This document shows, piece after piece, positions 1-12,540 of a stretch of 64,000 nucleotides of DNA. A model generated the notes under the pieces. That model did not search any database and was not told the origin of the DNA. It worked only from the letters and a program-made list of their open reading frames with translations. Every line of letters starts with the position of its first letter. The first letter of the stretch is position 1. Source of the stretch: Rotaria sp. Silwood1 (lineage: Eukaryota; Rotifera; Eurotatoria; Philodinida; Philodinidae); the NCBI GenBank assembly GCA_905250075.1, contig CAJNOP010000025.1:1674318-1738317 (forward strand), read 5' to 3'. The translations under genes and the position numbers were made by a program.

Positions 1-338
1 TCGAAATTCATCAAAATTTTGACAAAAAAATAAGAGCTTCTCTTTTGACAAGATATTTAGAGACGTTCAATTTAGACATCTCACTTGATAAAGTCGTATA
101 TCGGAATCTAAAAGCGTGTTTTGTTTTCATCGAATGATTTTTAATAAATACCGATTGACTCCTATAGAAAATATTAATTTCTAATCGGAACAAAAGAATC
201 GTTTCATGATATTGTTACATACGATACAAAATTTCACTTGCCTAAGAATTCTTCTCGGTAGATTTTCAGGAAAAAAAAAGTCATTTATTATTTTGAATAG
301 TACTCGATTAAACTTAAATGAATTGATTTCTATTTCAG
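1..338. other. Intron or upstream part of the C2CD3 gene
   Basis: No coding exon can be recognised on either strand. The stretch ends in a pyrimidine-rich tract and a CAG acceptor at 336-338 that opens the first C2CD3 exon seen here, so most of it is probably intron. The short open frames are AT-rich and show no codon structure. Confidence 0.5.
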
Positions 339-3300
339 AAAAATGAACGACAAGCTCTTACTGATCGATTAGCCAATAAAAATTCTCAAATGTGTATTTC
401 TATTGGTATTATTCGTGCTTGTGGATTAAAAGTAAATATTCTTTAAATTCTTCATCGTTATATATTTCGATTTGAATAGCATGCTACGTTATCTCAAGCT
501 CGACATGATGCTCGTTTAAATTATCCATCACAGATTGGTGTTAATACTTATGCAAAATTATCATTATCATTTCTATCTGAATCGGTAAAAATATATATTT
601 GAAATTCAAATTGAGATTTTGTTCAATCTTACATTCGTATTCGAATTCTTATTGATGAGTTCTAACAAAGTAATTATAATACAGATAATTCAATCATCAA
701 TGGAGAGATTACATATATAGATTCGACCAGCAATGGTTCGTATACCTTCTAAACTGCTCTTGTCTATTGAACAGTTCATAACTTGATGAGTTCAAACTTA
801 ATTGATTAATTGATGATTGCATTACCAAAACTGTCATTGCTTTAAAGAGCTTCTTAATAATGAATCTTAGTTTGGATGCTATCATTTTATAAATTTGTTG
901 TTTGATTGTTTTTTTTTCTTTTCATTGTTTAAGGAATCTCGAACAACAAGAACAATAGCTCGAAGTTTTGTACCTGAATATAATCATTCAATTGATTTTC
1001 CAGTTCCACTTATATGGAATGATAATCGTAGTCATACAATATCTCTGGCTGAAATATTAGAACATGGAGAATTAAAAATAGATCTTTATCATCAAATGAG
1101 TTCAACAGATGATTCAAATCAACATATTGATAGACGATCATTAGATATTCATTTATGTTATTGTACTATTCCATTAAAAGATTTAATATCTCGACATACA
1201 GGTATATTAAAATAGATAAGTCAATAGAACTCGGTCAAATTTTCGACAAAAAAAAAAAAAAAAGATTGAACATTTTTGAAATACTCATAAAAGACGTAAT
1301 TCTACAGGAGATCATTTTGAAACAATTTAATTGAGAATTTGATATAACATAAATCATATTTCTGTAGAAGTTCGATTTCATTAGTTGTCGAAGTCTTTCA
1401 TATGAACATTTTTGATATACGAAAATAACTGTTTTTTTTTTTTCTTCGATTATAGGAATCAAAGGATGGTATCCATTAGCAAGTGCCAATCGTGTTGTTA
1501 CATCTGAAATAGCTTCTGATCCATCTGAACATTGTGTTGGTGGTTTGGAATTATCTATTCGTTTTGGTCAACAAGATGATCGTTGTCGTGTTATTGATTC
1601 TGCTAAAACACTTGGTTGGCTTGATGATAATTATATTGATGAAGAAAATTTTCTTGATGGTAAATATTAAAGAAAAAAAAAATAAACATTTTAAAATTGT
1701 AATTCTTTTATTTTAAGATCAAAAAGATCTTGGTTGTTTAATAACAATATCAATTGATCGTATTCAATTTCCAATTCAACTTGCAACTCGACCAGGAAAA
1801 GATCGTATTGATGATCGAACAAGTATTTTTGTGCAATATCGACTTTATGATAAAAGTAATTTGAAAAAAAAAAAAGAAAAATCTATTTTATATTCTTTTT
1901 TTTTTTTTTCTTAGTGCCAATTATAACGAAACGAAAAAAACCAATTGTTGATAGAAATAATGTTATATGTGAATTAAAATTTACAAAAGATCATTTATTT
2001 TTATGTAGTGCACCATTTCTATGGTATTTACGTGAAGAAAAATTAGAAATACAAATTTGGATAAGTGATAATGATTCATATGATTATTCTCAATCATTAT
2101 CATCAACAGATAAACTTATTGGTTCAATTTATGTTGATTTAAATTCATTATGTGATAGAAAAAGAAAATCACATCGATTAAGTGCCATTTTACCATTATT
2201 TAAACATGGAACAAAAGATTTAGGTGGAGCTTTTGCTCAAATACATGTGACTATTGATAAATCAAAAGATTTCAATGAATTACGGGTATAATTTCATAGT
2301 TAGACAAAGCATACTTGTAATACATGAATTTATGTTAATATAAAGTTGAATAAATGTGTATATATCTCAAATTTAAAAATCTAATGAAATAGAAACTAAG
2401 AGTTGAATTATATATTCTTTTTTATTCAACTGATGGTATTAAATAAAAGTCATATATATCTAATATGCATTAAGTTTTGTTAATCTATCACAAAAGTTTA
2501 TTGAAATTTTATAAATTGTTACATTTTTTTGTTTAGAGTCGAAGTGATCTAGATACATCGAATGATGGTGAACTTCATACTTATTTAGAAAATCATCATT
2601 TAAATATAGTTGATAACAATAATCATACACTTCGTAAAATAACAAATAATGTTTTTTCAGTTATAATTAATATTGAACAAGCAGCACATTTACCAAATGT
2701 TTATTCTAAACATGAGTAAATTGATTTTTATGTTAATTAATATTTTTATTAATTGTTGTGTTTTTTTCTTGTTTTAAGAAATGCTCATATTTCACCAAAT
2801 CCATATGTTACTTATTCAACAGCTGATTCACATCATTTATGTCGTACACAAATTTTAAAATCAACATGTAAACCTATATGGAATTATCAACAATCAGTTA
2901 AATTAGCTGTTGAACATTTATTTAATGATAAAAAAACTTTTATACTTAAAGTTTGGCATAAAGTTAATGCTGATATTGAAACAATACCAGGTAATGAAAT
3001 CATAAATAAAAAAAATATTAAAAAAAAAAAAAAATTAAAATTTTCTTTATTCAATCTAATAGAAAAATCAGGTGATACAGTTCTTGGTTTTGTATCTATT
3101 GATTTAAGTCCATTACTTTCTGGTTTACAACAAATATCTGGTTGGTATAATATTGTTGATACAATTGGTAATATTCAAGGACAATTAAAAATTAGTATTA
3201 TACCACAAGAAGATCTTCTTGAATTAAAACGTTTTAAATATAAATCAAATCAAACTAATATTAATTCACATCGTTCAACATCAACAACAAGTGAAAATAT

Positions 3301-6300
3301 ATCATCAACAATTATTAATGATCTTTCAGCAAGAATTGTAAGTTTGTAAAAAAAAAAGAAATATGCATTAGGCTTCATTGTATTATATTGAAAATATTCT
3401 AGAGTACGGGTGGTCAAACAAGTTTAAATATATCAATGATTGATGATGACAACACTAAAAAATCATTTTTAATGAACAATCTTCAGTGAGTAAATCTATG
3501 TACATTTCGAATACTATATAATCATTAAATCTTACTGTAAAAATTTTTGTACAACATTTCTAGTCAATTTTTTGTCGATTTATACCAATATGAGATAACA
3601 TATTTACAAAAATAATAAACTTAGTCATAAAAGCTTCCAAAATAGTACCATTTTTTTTAGGTATCGAATATCTTAGAAAGAATGAGATCTGTTGTTGATG
3701 ATAATTTCTTGTAACGATGTTTTTTCCTAATTTCTTGTAATATAGAGAAAAAAACACCTAATGATACAAACACTTTCATACCTTTCATCTATGCTTGATG
3801 TCTTACCTTTGAGAAAAATATGAGTTCAAACATAGAACATCAGTTGGCAAGGTTTCTCTATATGAGAAAAACTTTAATGAAGACCAAAAATGAAGTCTAT
3901 ATATGTATATATGCACCATACACTAGTTCATCGAACGACGTTATTATTCTACATATCATGTAAAGCACTGGAATGCCATAACAATCTTAAAAGATTCCAT
4001 CTAGAGAAGTTATACATGACAGAAAAAAAACTTATTTTGAATAATATATAGTTCAAAAAATTCTCTCTCATAACTTTTAAATATACAGAGCAGAAGCATC
4101 TACCAGTTATTAAAAAAAAAAGGTTTTAACTAAGAATTAATAAATATGCTTTTTTTTTGTAAGGCGTCATTTAAGTGAACTTGGTGTAATTACTGAACGA
4201 TTAAAAGCTCGTTTATATTCTGGTTCAGAAATAATTTCAACAACAAATGAATCATCATCTACAATGATGAAAAATCGTTGTCAAAGTGTACCACCACCAT
4301 CAACATTAACACCATTTAATTTATCATTAAATACAAATTCAATTCGTCAAGATATTGATACAACACGTTCGACAACAACAACAATTCAAACAGATTTATT
4401 AGAACATTTTCCTGAATCACTTAGTGGTCGACCATTAATGAGTAATGGTCTTAATGTAACTGATGTACTTTCACACCATAATGATCAAGTTCGTCTTGCA
4501 CAAGAACTTATGACAAAAGCAAATCATTTACTTGAAACATCAAAAGATTTGTTTAATAAAAAACAAATACCAACACCACCTCCACCTTCAACATTATTAT
4601 CAACTATAATGGAAAAACGATCAACTCCATCACCACCACCAATATTACCAAATTTTAATGTAACAAATGAATTTCGAATTACAGAAGGATCACCATTAAT
4701 TACTTCTAAAAATACTGAACATATTACGTAAGTTTTCAAAAAAGAAACCAAGTCTCCTTTTCTTCTTCAAATAATAGATGACAAGCTGATTCATTTTGAA
4801 TTAATCTATTAGAAATAATATTACTCACAAAAAAAAAACAATTAGAGTGATGGGCAGCGACAGACTAAAGGGTATTTAAAATGTAGATTATAATACTGTA
4901 CAGTGGCTTCCAAATTTTGTCGATAATATTCTTTTTTTTCATCAGATATCAAGTCTAGATTGTAGAACTTTTTTTTTGTAAAAATCAGAACGAAAAATAA
5001 TCTCCTAATGACAAAATGTTGAAGGAAGTCGAAAGACGTTTCATCTTTTAGAGAATTACTCAATCCACTAAGAAATTAAAACAAAATTGTAATAGAAAAT
5101 GCTCAGAGCTGAAAATATTGATTTTAGGTTTTTGAAAGACTCTATCTTCATATAATGAATTCAGTATTTATAGAGGGGATTGAAATTACAGATTCTCATT
5201 GAAAATACGATCTTCATCAGTTATAAATACATTGAATTTTTTCTAATGCATGGCTACATTGAAGTGATCAATACTCATACATTGTATATATATTAGTGAC
5301 GGACAAAAGTTTAGAGAAAATTCAATTCTAGAGTTTTGTTCTCAATGTTAATGACTAGCAAGAGTCCGAAAAAAAAATTCTGTTGCTGCAAAGATTATCT
5401 ATGAGAATTGGCAGGTCTGAGGGTCCTCAAAACTAGTTTCTGGTTTCTTTCAGCCACACAATCGTTTTTTCTGCATCTTGCTAGTAATAGCCATTATACT
5501 TATAATAATTCTTTAGATTAGCATAAATATATGATTTACAATCTATAATAAACAAAATATTAATAATTTTCTTTTAAATTTAAAATTAAACAGTAGTTCA
5601 TTTGAGCCACAACATCATAATAATTCAATAGTTTGGTCTGATGAAGAAGATAATGAACATGATCAAAGTTTTTTACCTATTGGTCTTCCTCCTAATCATC
5701 ATCGTTTAATGACATCTGTAACTATTACACAACCTCCACCCTCACCACCACCACCACCACCGATACAAACGGAAGAAACTTCTACACATTGGGAACAACA
5801 AGATGATATTGATGTAGTTCAAATTCGTCCATTAAATAATATATCTGCATTCAATTTTGACTGTCAACAAATGAATGCAGATCGACTTAATGGTAGTTTA
5901 TCTCCAAAACATACAACACGTCGTAATATATTTTCAACTGAACCAATAACAAATAATCAACAACAACAGCAACAAATATCTTCATCATTTACAGATCAAC
6001 ATAAAAAATTATCACCAACATTAAGCATTGAACACCAATCTTTCTCATCATCATCGTCATCATCTTCTTCTTCTTCTTCATCACCACAACCACCACCACA
6101 AGCACAAACACAACAATCATTTAATTCAGATACATCGATTATTGATAGAAGTTGGTTAGAACAACAACGGATACGTAATGCTAATACACATTGTGTAGTA
6201 CCATCAACACTTCATGATCCTTCAAACACAAAACAAGTATATTTCTTTACTTTTAAAAAAATTAATTAGAATTACTTCTGATGTTTTTTTTTTCAGCCAT

Positions 6301-6712
6301 CAAATCGAAGTTCACATTTAGCATTTCTTGATCGACCATTACCAAAATTTTTTCCATCAAATCGTGAAATGGAACAATCAATGAAACATGTTTCACAAGC
6401 ACTTTCAACTACAAATACTTCTTCAGTAAATCATTTTTAAACTTCTTTTTTTTTTTGTTGTATTCGTCACAAGAAAAATTTCCTTTAAAATAGACTTCAA
6501 GTACTAGTCCAACATCATCATCAAATAATGTAATGAAAACAATCATTGATCGATTACGTGCAAAACCTTCAAGTGAATTATTACGTGGTCTATCACCATT
6601 GGATAATAAATTACTTCAACAATCGGAATCATCAAATTCAACAACAGTAAATGTGACAAGATTAGAAAAAATATTTAAAACAAAATATACAACTACTCCT
6701 TCATCGAATTGA
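339..6712 (+). CDS. C2CD3: C2CD3, centriole elongation protein, C-terminal part (5' end outside window)
   Basis: C2CD3 is a large multi-C2-domain protein of the centriole distal end, needed for distal appendages and ciliogenesis. Thirteen exons can be read: 339-431, 480-584, 934-1201, 1456-1659, 1718-1855, 1915-2285, 2537-2715, 2779-3337, 3403-3485, 4164-4727, 5594-6236, 6297-6425, 6494-6712. All junctions are GT-AG and phases close to an open frame of 1118 residues ending in TGA. Family signatures, compared from memory: the stretch from GVNTYAKLSLSFL into ESRTTRTIARSFVPEYNH, then GIKGWYPL, and a late C2 domain with VLGFVSIDLSPLLSGL followed by GWYNIVD. The last third is low complexity: poly-Pro at about 5740, poly-Gln and poly-Ser at 5958-6080. 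The N-terminal half lies upstream of the window. Its last exons have a broken copy at 14.5-15.1 kb. The final exon ends are solid; the identity is strong because the motifs occur in family order. Confidence 0.88.
5350..5489. repeat. Imperfect 140-bp palindrome (fold-back) inside a C2CD3 intron
   Basis: The arm at 5350-5374 (GACTAGCAAGAG, then C, G and an A-run) is mirrored by the arm at 5465-5489, whose reverse complement begins TTACTAGCAAGATGCAG and also runs into A. Similarity continues inward (TTGCTGCAAAGA against TGGCTGAAAGA) to a central GAGG-GT-CCTC at 5419-5428. It lies wholly in the 4728-5593 intron. It could be a short fold-back or MITE remnant, or a transcribed hairpin; no flanking target duplication is obvious. 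Confidence 0.5.
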
Positions 6713-7371
6713 TTCAAAAACCTTTATTTATTTTTTTTTTCTTCGTTTCTAGAAACAACTCTTTAGTTTCTTGTGTATAACAGTGATGTTATAACATATA
6801 AGGTTCTATTTGAAGTTCAGATAGTTACAATGTCTTCATTTATTTAATTCAAATAACAAAAGTTATTATTGTAGATCTAGTCTAGAGTTCTTTTTTTTTT
6901 TCTCTTGTAACGATATAAAATAAAATAATTTGGGTTTGAATTAATTTATTGTTTATTTAAATGAAAACAAAACTTTATCATTTTAATATTATTTTAAAGA
7001 TGTGAGTGGATAAATATCGCCGATTAAGTTCGACTTTGAGAGCACAGCTTCACAGGCCAAGCGATTAAAAAATCAACGCTTAGTCTGCGAAACAGTGACC
7101 TCATGTCTCACATTTATTCTATCACACTCACAATATTTAATCAAATCATATCAAGTATTTATTTGATAGAAGTTTCAAAACACTAGTCGGTGATTATATA
7201 TTATGTATCGATTTAAATCAAATTTTGAACCGTTATTTTCGATAACACGTGGTTGAACCGTTGAATATGTGTGTGTGTGCTATCCTCTCATTGTATAAAT
7301 ATATAAAGATTAAATGATAATTTCTTATTGAAAACTTTATATTTTTTTTTTAGATATGATTATCCAACAAA

Positions 7372-7983
7372 ATGGATATGCCACCAGTTCATATGTGTGT
7401 ATTTTTGAGTCATGAACATGAACTACTTAAAACAGAAATAGTCGAACTTAAAAATCATATTACTTTTCTGGAAGAAAAAATAGCTGAAAAAAATCTTGAT
7501 CATACTCGTTCATGTACAATTTCATGTCAAACAGATATTTTTATTCCACGTCGTCCATGTCCATCAGAACCTATCAGACCGTCTTTTGATGAAGAAGCAC
7601 ATTTACATCGTCTTATCAATGCTCAAAATGAATTATTGAGAAAATATGAAAATGAAGCTATGTATCATCGACAAGAACAGTTTGAATCATCACCTCCATC
7701 TGCACTTATTGAAGATTATGAACGTCGTTTAATTCGATGTCAAAAAGCGAAAGAACAAGCTGAAAGACGAACTGTTGCTATTCAAAAACGTATGACAAAA
7801 TTAGAAAAACGATATGAAAGTATGCGTCAAAAATTGAGTGTACTTGATGATGAGTTTTTTGAAGAAGTTAACGATCTTAAATTTGCTTTACAACAAGCAA
7901 CACATCTCAATCGAGAATATGAAAAAACAATACAAATGTTAAGTGCTCAACTTGGTATTACTTATCCAGTAACGGATATTTAG
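7372..7983 (+). CDS. Short coiled-coil protein with CEP290-like C terminus
   Basis: Single coding exon, 203 residues. The start is the first ATG after a splice acceptor (TTTTTTTTAG ending at 7353); a TGA at 7357-7359 in the same frame shows that the exon begins as 5' UTR. The protein is charged and helical, with likely coiled coils at about residues 14-42, 85-105 and 120-195. The end (FFEEVNDLKFALQQ, then MLSAQLGI) resembles, from memory, the extreme C terminus of CEP290 (FFEEIEDLK, then LSEQLGV), a ciliary transition-zone protein of about 2,500 residues. If that is right, this is either a truncated or split CEP290 tail or a separate small paralogue; the first 80 residues carry no such likeness. 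It follows C2CD3 by 660 bp on the same strand. The coding call is firm, the family call is not. Confidence 0.6.
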   Translation: MDMPPVHMCVFLSHEHELLKTEIVELKNHITFLEEKIAEKNLDHTRSCTISCQTDIFIPRRPCPSEPIRPSFDEEAHLHRLINAQNELLRKYENEAMYHRQEQFESSPPSALIEDYERRLIRCQKAKEQAERRTVAIQKRMTKLEKRYESMRQKLSVLDDEFFEEVNDLKFALQQATHLNREYEKTIQMLSAQLGITYPVTDI

Positions 7984-8084
7984 ATTGTAATGGCATCCAC
8001 TTGTTTTTTCAAATGATAGATTATCATATAATTTGTAATTTTTAGAAAATATATTTATGTTAATTTAATTCGTTTTCTGTTTTT

Positions 8085-8090
8085 AATAAA
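8085..8090 (+). terminator. AATAAA polyadenylation signal of the coiled-coil gene
   Basis: Canonical AATAAA about 100 bp past the stop codon at 7983, in AT-rich 3' flank. Confidence 0.55.
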
Positions 8091-8099
8091 TGAAGCATT

Positions 8100-10155
8100 A
8101 AAAAGTTTTTCATAGCCAAATTATTCGAATATTAAAATCAAAAGATTTTGAAAACTAACGAACGATGTAGACATTTTTTTTTTCTTTTTATATCGGTTTT
8201 TCTTAATGATAATTCTGATGCATATGCGACATGTTCCTTATCTTATTGATCGAACTTGTCATTATTTAATAGATGAATAAATGAGTTGAGCTTTTTTTTT
8301 TTTCTATGGAAAAACTCCAATGCCAACAATGAAACAATAGTTATATTATGGATGACAATAGATTCGTATTACAATTTGTAGATTATTGAAGCAATCAAAG
8401 GTTTCAAGTAATGAATTTTCATGTAACATGTTGATACCATTGGGTAATATATGTTTGCAATGGTAGACCTTAAGTTGAATAGAAATATCTACTCTAATTG
8501 TTTAGAGTCTTATGAAATTTGTCGAAATTCGGTGAACACGCGCATAGTCTATCAATGTTCATTGAAATCCCTAAAATTATTATAAGAAATCGACTTGATC
8601 ATCGTAGAAATGTATTTAATATGCTTGTTTTCATTATTCTGAACAACCAAAAGTAAAGTTTTTTCAACACATAGATACATGATTAGGAAATATCTCATTG
8701 ATTGCTGTTTCATGTCTTTCAGATATAGTTGATGTCATAATTGATGATTTTATAACGTAGAAACATGAAAGAAAACTACGGAAAATTCAGCAATATATTG
8801 TTATTCAGCTGATTTTTTATTCATTCTTATCATTCGGAATACTTTGCTTTCTATCATTAGATATTGTTTGTCTATTAGAAACCAAGTCATGGAGATAATT
8901 CTATGAGAATGTTTAATACGAAAACTTATTTTAATTTGTATTAGAAATTGTTTTTTATAAACCGTTGTTTGTCTTAGAAAAAATGTACAGTAAATAAAGT
9001 GCAAGCATGTTTTCATTTGATCCGGTAATAAGATGAAATGAAAAACTGTAGAATGCACCAGCAAATTTATATTAGAACCGAAACGATGTGATGTCCAAAT
9101 TATCTAGCACATCACATCAAGTATTGTCAGTTTTAGTCTCTGAACGCAATGTCCGTTACAATGACTAGATCGAAAAAAAATCTTTCAATAACATGTTATT
9201 ATCTGTGAGGTTCGCCATACGAATGAACGAAATAAATAAAGCCATTTACAACAACCTTCTATCTTGATTCCAGAGAAACAAGTTTTCAGAAGTTTAACTC
9301 TTCATCACTTCAGGTGTCCGAAAAAGTTTTGTTCGATGTTATATTTAACAATTTGCAAAGCTTTCAATTGTCTTGAATTCATCCGTATGTTCTAATTTTT
9401 AACTTAGAAAAACAAAAATTTTCAGCATAAAGGTGTGTTTGCTTTTCCATTCGTAATAATAGCTTATATGAATGTTTGTTGTTTCACAAGAAAGACGCCA
9501 ACATTCATACGTCCTTCAACGCTTGTACTTTTTCTTATAATTCCTTTTTTGTTGTCAGTGTCCCAAGGATACCGAGATCAGTTCCCTCGGACAAAAACGA
9601 GTACATTTTTCTATTAGCTCGTTCTCCTCTATACTTTATTATTATATCTTCATTTGAATATGCATGGATAAAGGTCAACATTTTTGTTTCACAGTCAACT
9701 GAAAATTTTGTATAAAATAAAAATAAAATCCTATTAAATAATAACTTTATTTACGAGTACTACCTATCATTAAAGAGTGCTAAGTTAATTAGAAAGTTAC
9801 CTTTTAGTACATTAGAAATTTTTTTACCTATACTTTCACAATGATACAATATGAAAGGTGAGGTGTGGGTGTGAGTATGAATCTTCAGTTCAACCACACC
9901 ACACTTGCTCCCGCCCCCACACTACTCAAACCCCACCGACACCTACGCTCACACTCAAATCCATATCCATCCCATATCGATACCCAAATCCACACTCTGA
10001 CTGCGTGAAATATATGTAATTTTAGCAAAGAATCGGTCTTTATGTTCGTAATTCGACAAAATCTACGAAACTTCACTCTGTCAACAGCGTTTTTCGAAAA
10101 GCTTTGTTTTGCGCGAAAGTGTTTATTCTTGTTTCATGATAAATTTAATCTCTCA
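8100..10155. other. Intergenic, mostly featureless AT-rich DNA
   Basis: No exon with splice sites or consistent codon use was found on either strand. The open frames near 8.8-9.7 kb are short and unstructured. The only distinct block is the GT/CA-rich stretch at 9856-10000, listed separately. Confidence 0.5.
9856..10000. repeat. GT-rich/CA-rich fold-back, copy A
   Basis: It opens with a G-rich GT block (AGGTGTGGGTGTGAG) and continues as a C-rich CA block through about 10000 (CCGCCCCCACAC, ACCCAAATCCACAC). The strand composition flips in the middle, giving an imperfect fold-back. Composition contrasts sharply with the AT-rich flanks. Similar blocks lie at 11778, 13623, 51519 and 55100. Confidence 0.45.
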
Positions 10156-10160
10156 AGAAT

Positions 10161-10553
10161 CTACAAACGATTGATTCTAAGATTTACAATGAAAATTACC
10201 ACCATTAGTATTGGCAGGAGAATTATGATAGATGATAATCCACTTGCCGAATTGCATAAGTTTGTATTGCAGCAACAACCCGTTCCACCGCTAGCCGGAT
10301 CCACTTTACACTCAACTTCTGTGCAATTGCGCAATCCTGGCTGAGGTCCCAGCCAGTAACCGCGAACAACGTAGTCTCGTCCATCTCTCTTTTCAAACGC
10401 TTTCACACACCAGCCATGCGTTGCATATGCTGTTGGCGTGCTACTGTGTACCTTTGGGCAATCCAAACACGTGTAACAATCAATTGCAACGCCTCTTTGT
10501 GCAATAATTAAAACGATAAAGAAGACGATGATATTCATAAACTTTATATTCAT
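10161..10553 (-). CDS. Ly6/uPAR-type three-finger surface protein, intronless
   Basis: The 130-residue protein has an N-terminal signal peptide (residues 1 to about 24, ending RGVA), a cysteine-rich ectodomain beginning DCYTC, and the family's closing motif CCCNTNLCN at about residues 92-100. A hydrophobic tail at about 105-125 could be a GPI-attachment signal or membrane anchor. Ten cysteines are present, as in the Ly6/uPAR (LU) fold, so an extracellular, membrane-bound role is likely; the ligand is unknown. The first of two close in-frame ATGs (10553) is chosen because it gives the full signal peptide. There is no intron, and the codons use more G and C at third positions (GGC, ACG, GCG, CTG, TGC) than the neighbouring genes. 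It stands alone, with about 2 kb of non-coding DNA on one side and 4 kb on the other. Confidence 0.8.
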   Translation of the reverse strand: MNIKFMNIIVFFIVLIIAQRGVAIDCYTCLDCPKVHSSTPTAYATHGWCVKAFEKRDGRDYVVRGYWLGPQPGLRNCTEVECKVDPASGGTGCCCNTNLCNSASGLSSIIILLPILMVVIFIVNLRINRL

Positions 10554-11156
10554 ATTGTGAAGGTTAATTTGAGTAAAAATATTTATCTAAAATACGCATG
10601 TCTTTATATTCATGGCAATTAATATGAAGAAAGTAGAAAAAACTGTTAAAGCAATCATTGTAAGACTAAAATGTGAGATACGATCTAGCTATTATTGTTA
10701 ATCGTCTGAAAAATGTTTTATTTTATGTATACTCGACACATTTCTTCATCATCGTTCACTTTATTCGAGAGAAAATCGCAATAAGGAAGCACTTTATTTA
10801 TTCTAATTAGATGTTAGTGAAACATGGTCACTGGTAGCTTCAAGAGGCCATCTGTCACGATCTGTGAGGCCATGACCAGCGCACAGAAAACAGTACCGTA
10901 TCGAACTTAAAAAAGGTTTCGATTTTTCGAATGAAATCAGCACCTTTTAAAGTTTCTTAAAATTATGGTTTCGTACAAAACCACTTTGGTCTTACCTGAG
11001 AAATGGTTTCGTAGTCAAAATTTCGTACTAATTCTAATGCAACACCAATCGATCTATATTGAAATCAACGGGCCCATATAGATCTGTGGATGACCTACTG
11101 TAACATCTAATTACACTCCTCAATTCACATCTCATTCGTTACACTAATCTCTTCAT

Positions 11157-11269
11157 CTATATCCAAATCCTTATTCTATACATATCTCCTTATAATAATG
11201 CCTTAATCTATATCTATCATTGTATTCTAACCCGTAACCTATATCTGACTCCTTATTCGATATTTATCC
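11157..11269 (+). repeat. Diverged direct repeat, about 82-bp spacing
   Basis: A pyrimidine-rich 32-bp unit (CTATATCCAAATCCTTATTC) at 11157-11189 recurs at 11239-11269 as CTATATCTGACTCCTTATTC. The surrounding 11090-11290 stretch has the same CT-rich strand bias, so the array was probably longer. Confidence 0.4.
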
Positions 11270-11777
11270 TTTAAGTCTTTCTTCTCAGCCTATCCATATG
11301 AATAGGTGTGTATTCAACTACATTTGTACATTGTGTCTGTATTAAATAGCGAGACCATTTTGAAAGATAGCAATTATTCAGAGAAATCTGAAATTTTAGC
11401 AATAGTCCATGATTTAATTATTGTGATACTGAAAACTTTGATTGGTGACATTATGCTGTTCACCAATATCAAGGATGAATGGATCGCTTGCAGGTTGATA
11501 TAATTATTAGTTTGTGTTTCTTTTTGTTGCAGTATTATTGACAAACATGTAGGAAAAACAAGATCGCCTCAAAGTAATGCTGTTCCAGTCACTTTTTAAG
11601 GCGAGGAAGATCTATTTTTTGAAGATAAAACTATTTCATTTACTGATTGTATCAGAGTTTTTCCTGTCAGGTCTGTCAAAACGTAACTTCAGAGCTTGCA
11701 ATCCGTTTAGAAAACTGTATTTTCGTGATTCTCATATTTTGCTGTCCAAGTCTTTTAAGAATATCGTCATTTTTAAA

Positions 11778-11857
11778 GGATATAGATGTAGGTGGGTGTA
11801 GATGAAAATAACAGCTACATCCACTCATACATTTGCCCTGATCCTCCCACACCCTTT
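11778..11857. repeat. GT-rich/CA-rich fold-back, copy B
   Basis: The left arm GTAGGTGGGTGTAGATG (11787-11803) is opposed by CATCCACTC and CCTCCCACACCC on the right. It shares GGGTGTAGA with copy C at 13623. Confidence 0.4.
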
Positions 11858-12270
11858 ATGTGGCGTGAATCATTCTGTCCTCTCTATAGCGCTTTGTCAG
11901 ATCGTCAGATACTTTTCGCTCTGTGTCTTATATATAGCTTTGCGACTTGAAAATATCTTTCTTAAGACTGAGACATTATTCTGAGATTCGAAGGGTTTTC
12001 TCGCACTCGGAAGCAATAATATATGTCGGCGTAGAGATTCCCCTTCATTGGTACGAATTGTTATATACCTTTAATCTTTTTCTCGTGTGGCTGAGACACT
12101 CATGTAAGGCCCACAACTTTTTGAGTTCTATTATCCTTGTAGCAATGCTCTGAGGTACACAGCGTTTTCCATAAATATTATTTAATGAGATCTGGCAAAG
12201 AAAGTATTTATGTTGATACTTGTGCGTTGCTTTGTGAATGGAAGATGATGCACTCCCGCGCAGCCGGAAA

Positions 12271-12540
12271 CTTGTTGGACTCATCCTCATGTGTTGCTGT
12301 ATGGTCTAGTGCTATTTGATCTCATCCTAATGCATAGCTGTGGCACCTAGTGCTTTGCCTCAACGTTAAGCATTACCGTGCGCGCTCGCTCTGCTCACCC
12401 GTACCCTGACAGATTTGCTGACACCAAAGCTGTTTGCTCTCATTTTCACGGAGGGCTATCTTATGAGGCATTTTTTATTTCATTCTAACGTATTCATGTG
12501 TGTCGCAACGCCGCTTGCTCTTAAATGACAAAGTCTTCCT
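12271..12540 (+). repeat. Decayed minisatellite, about 41-bp unit
   Basis: Two adjacent 41-bp units are clear: 12271-12311 and 12312-12352, both carrying CTCATCCT, a T-AATG/CATG core, GCTGT and TAGTG at the same positions. Increasingly diverged units follow to about 12540, several beginning CTTTGC, TTTGCTCTCAT or CTTGCTCT. Further echoes may reach back to about 12230. Confidence 0.5.
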
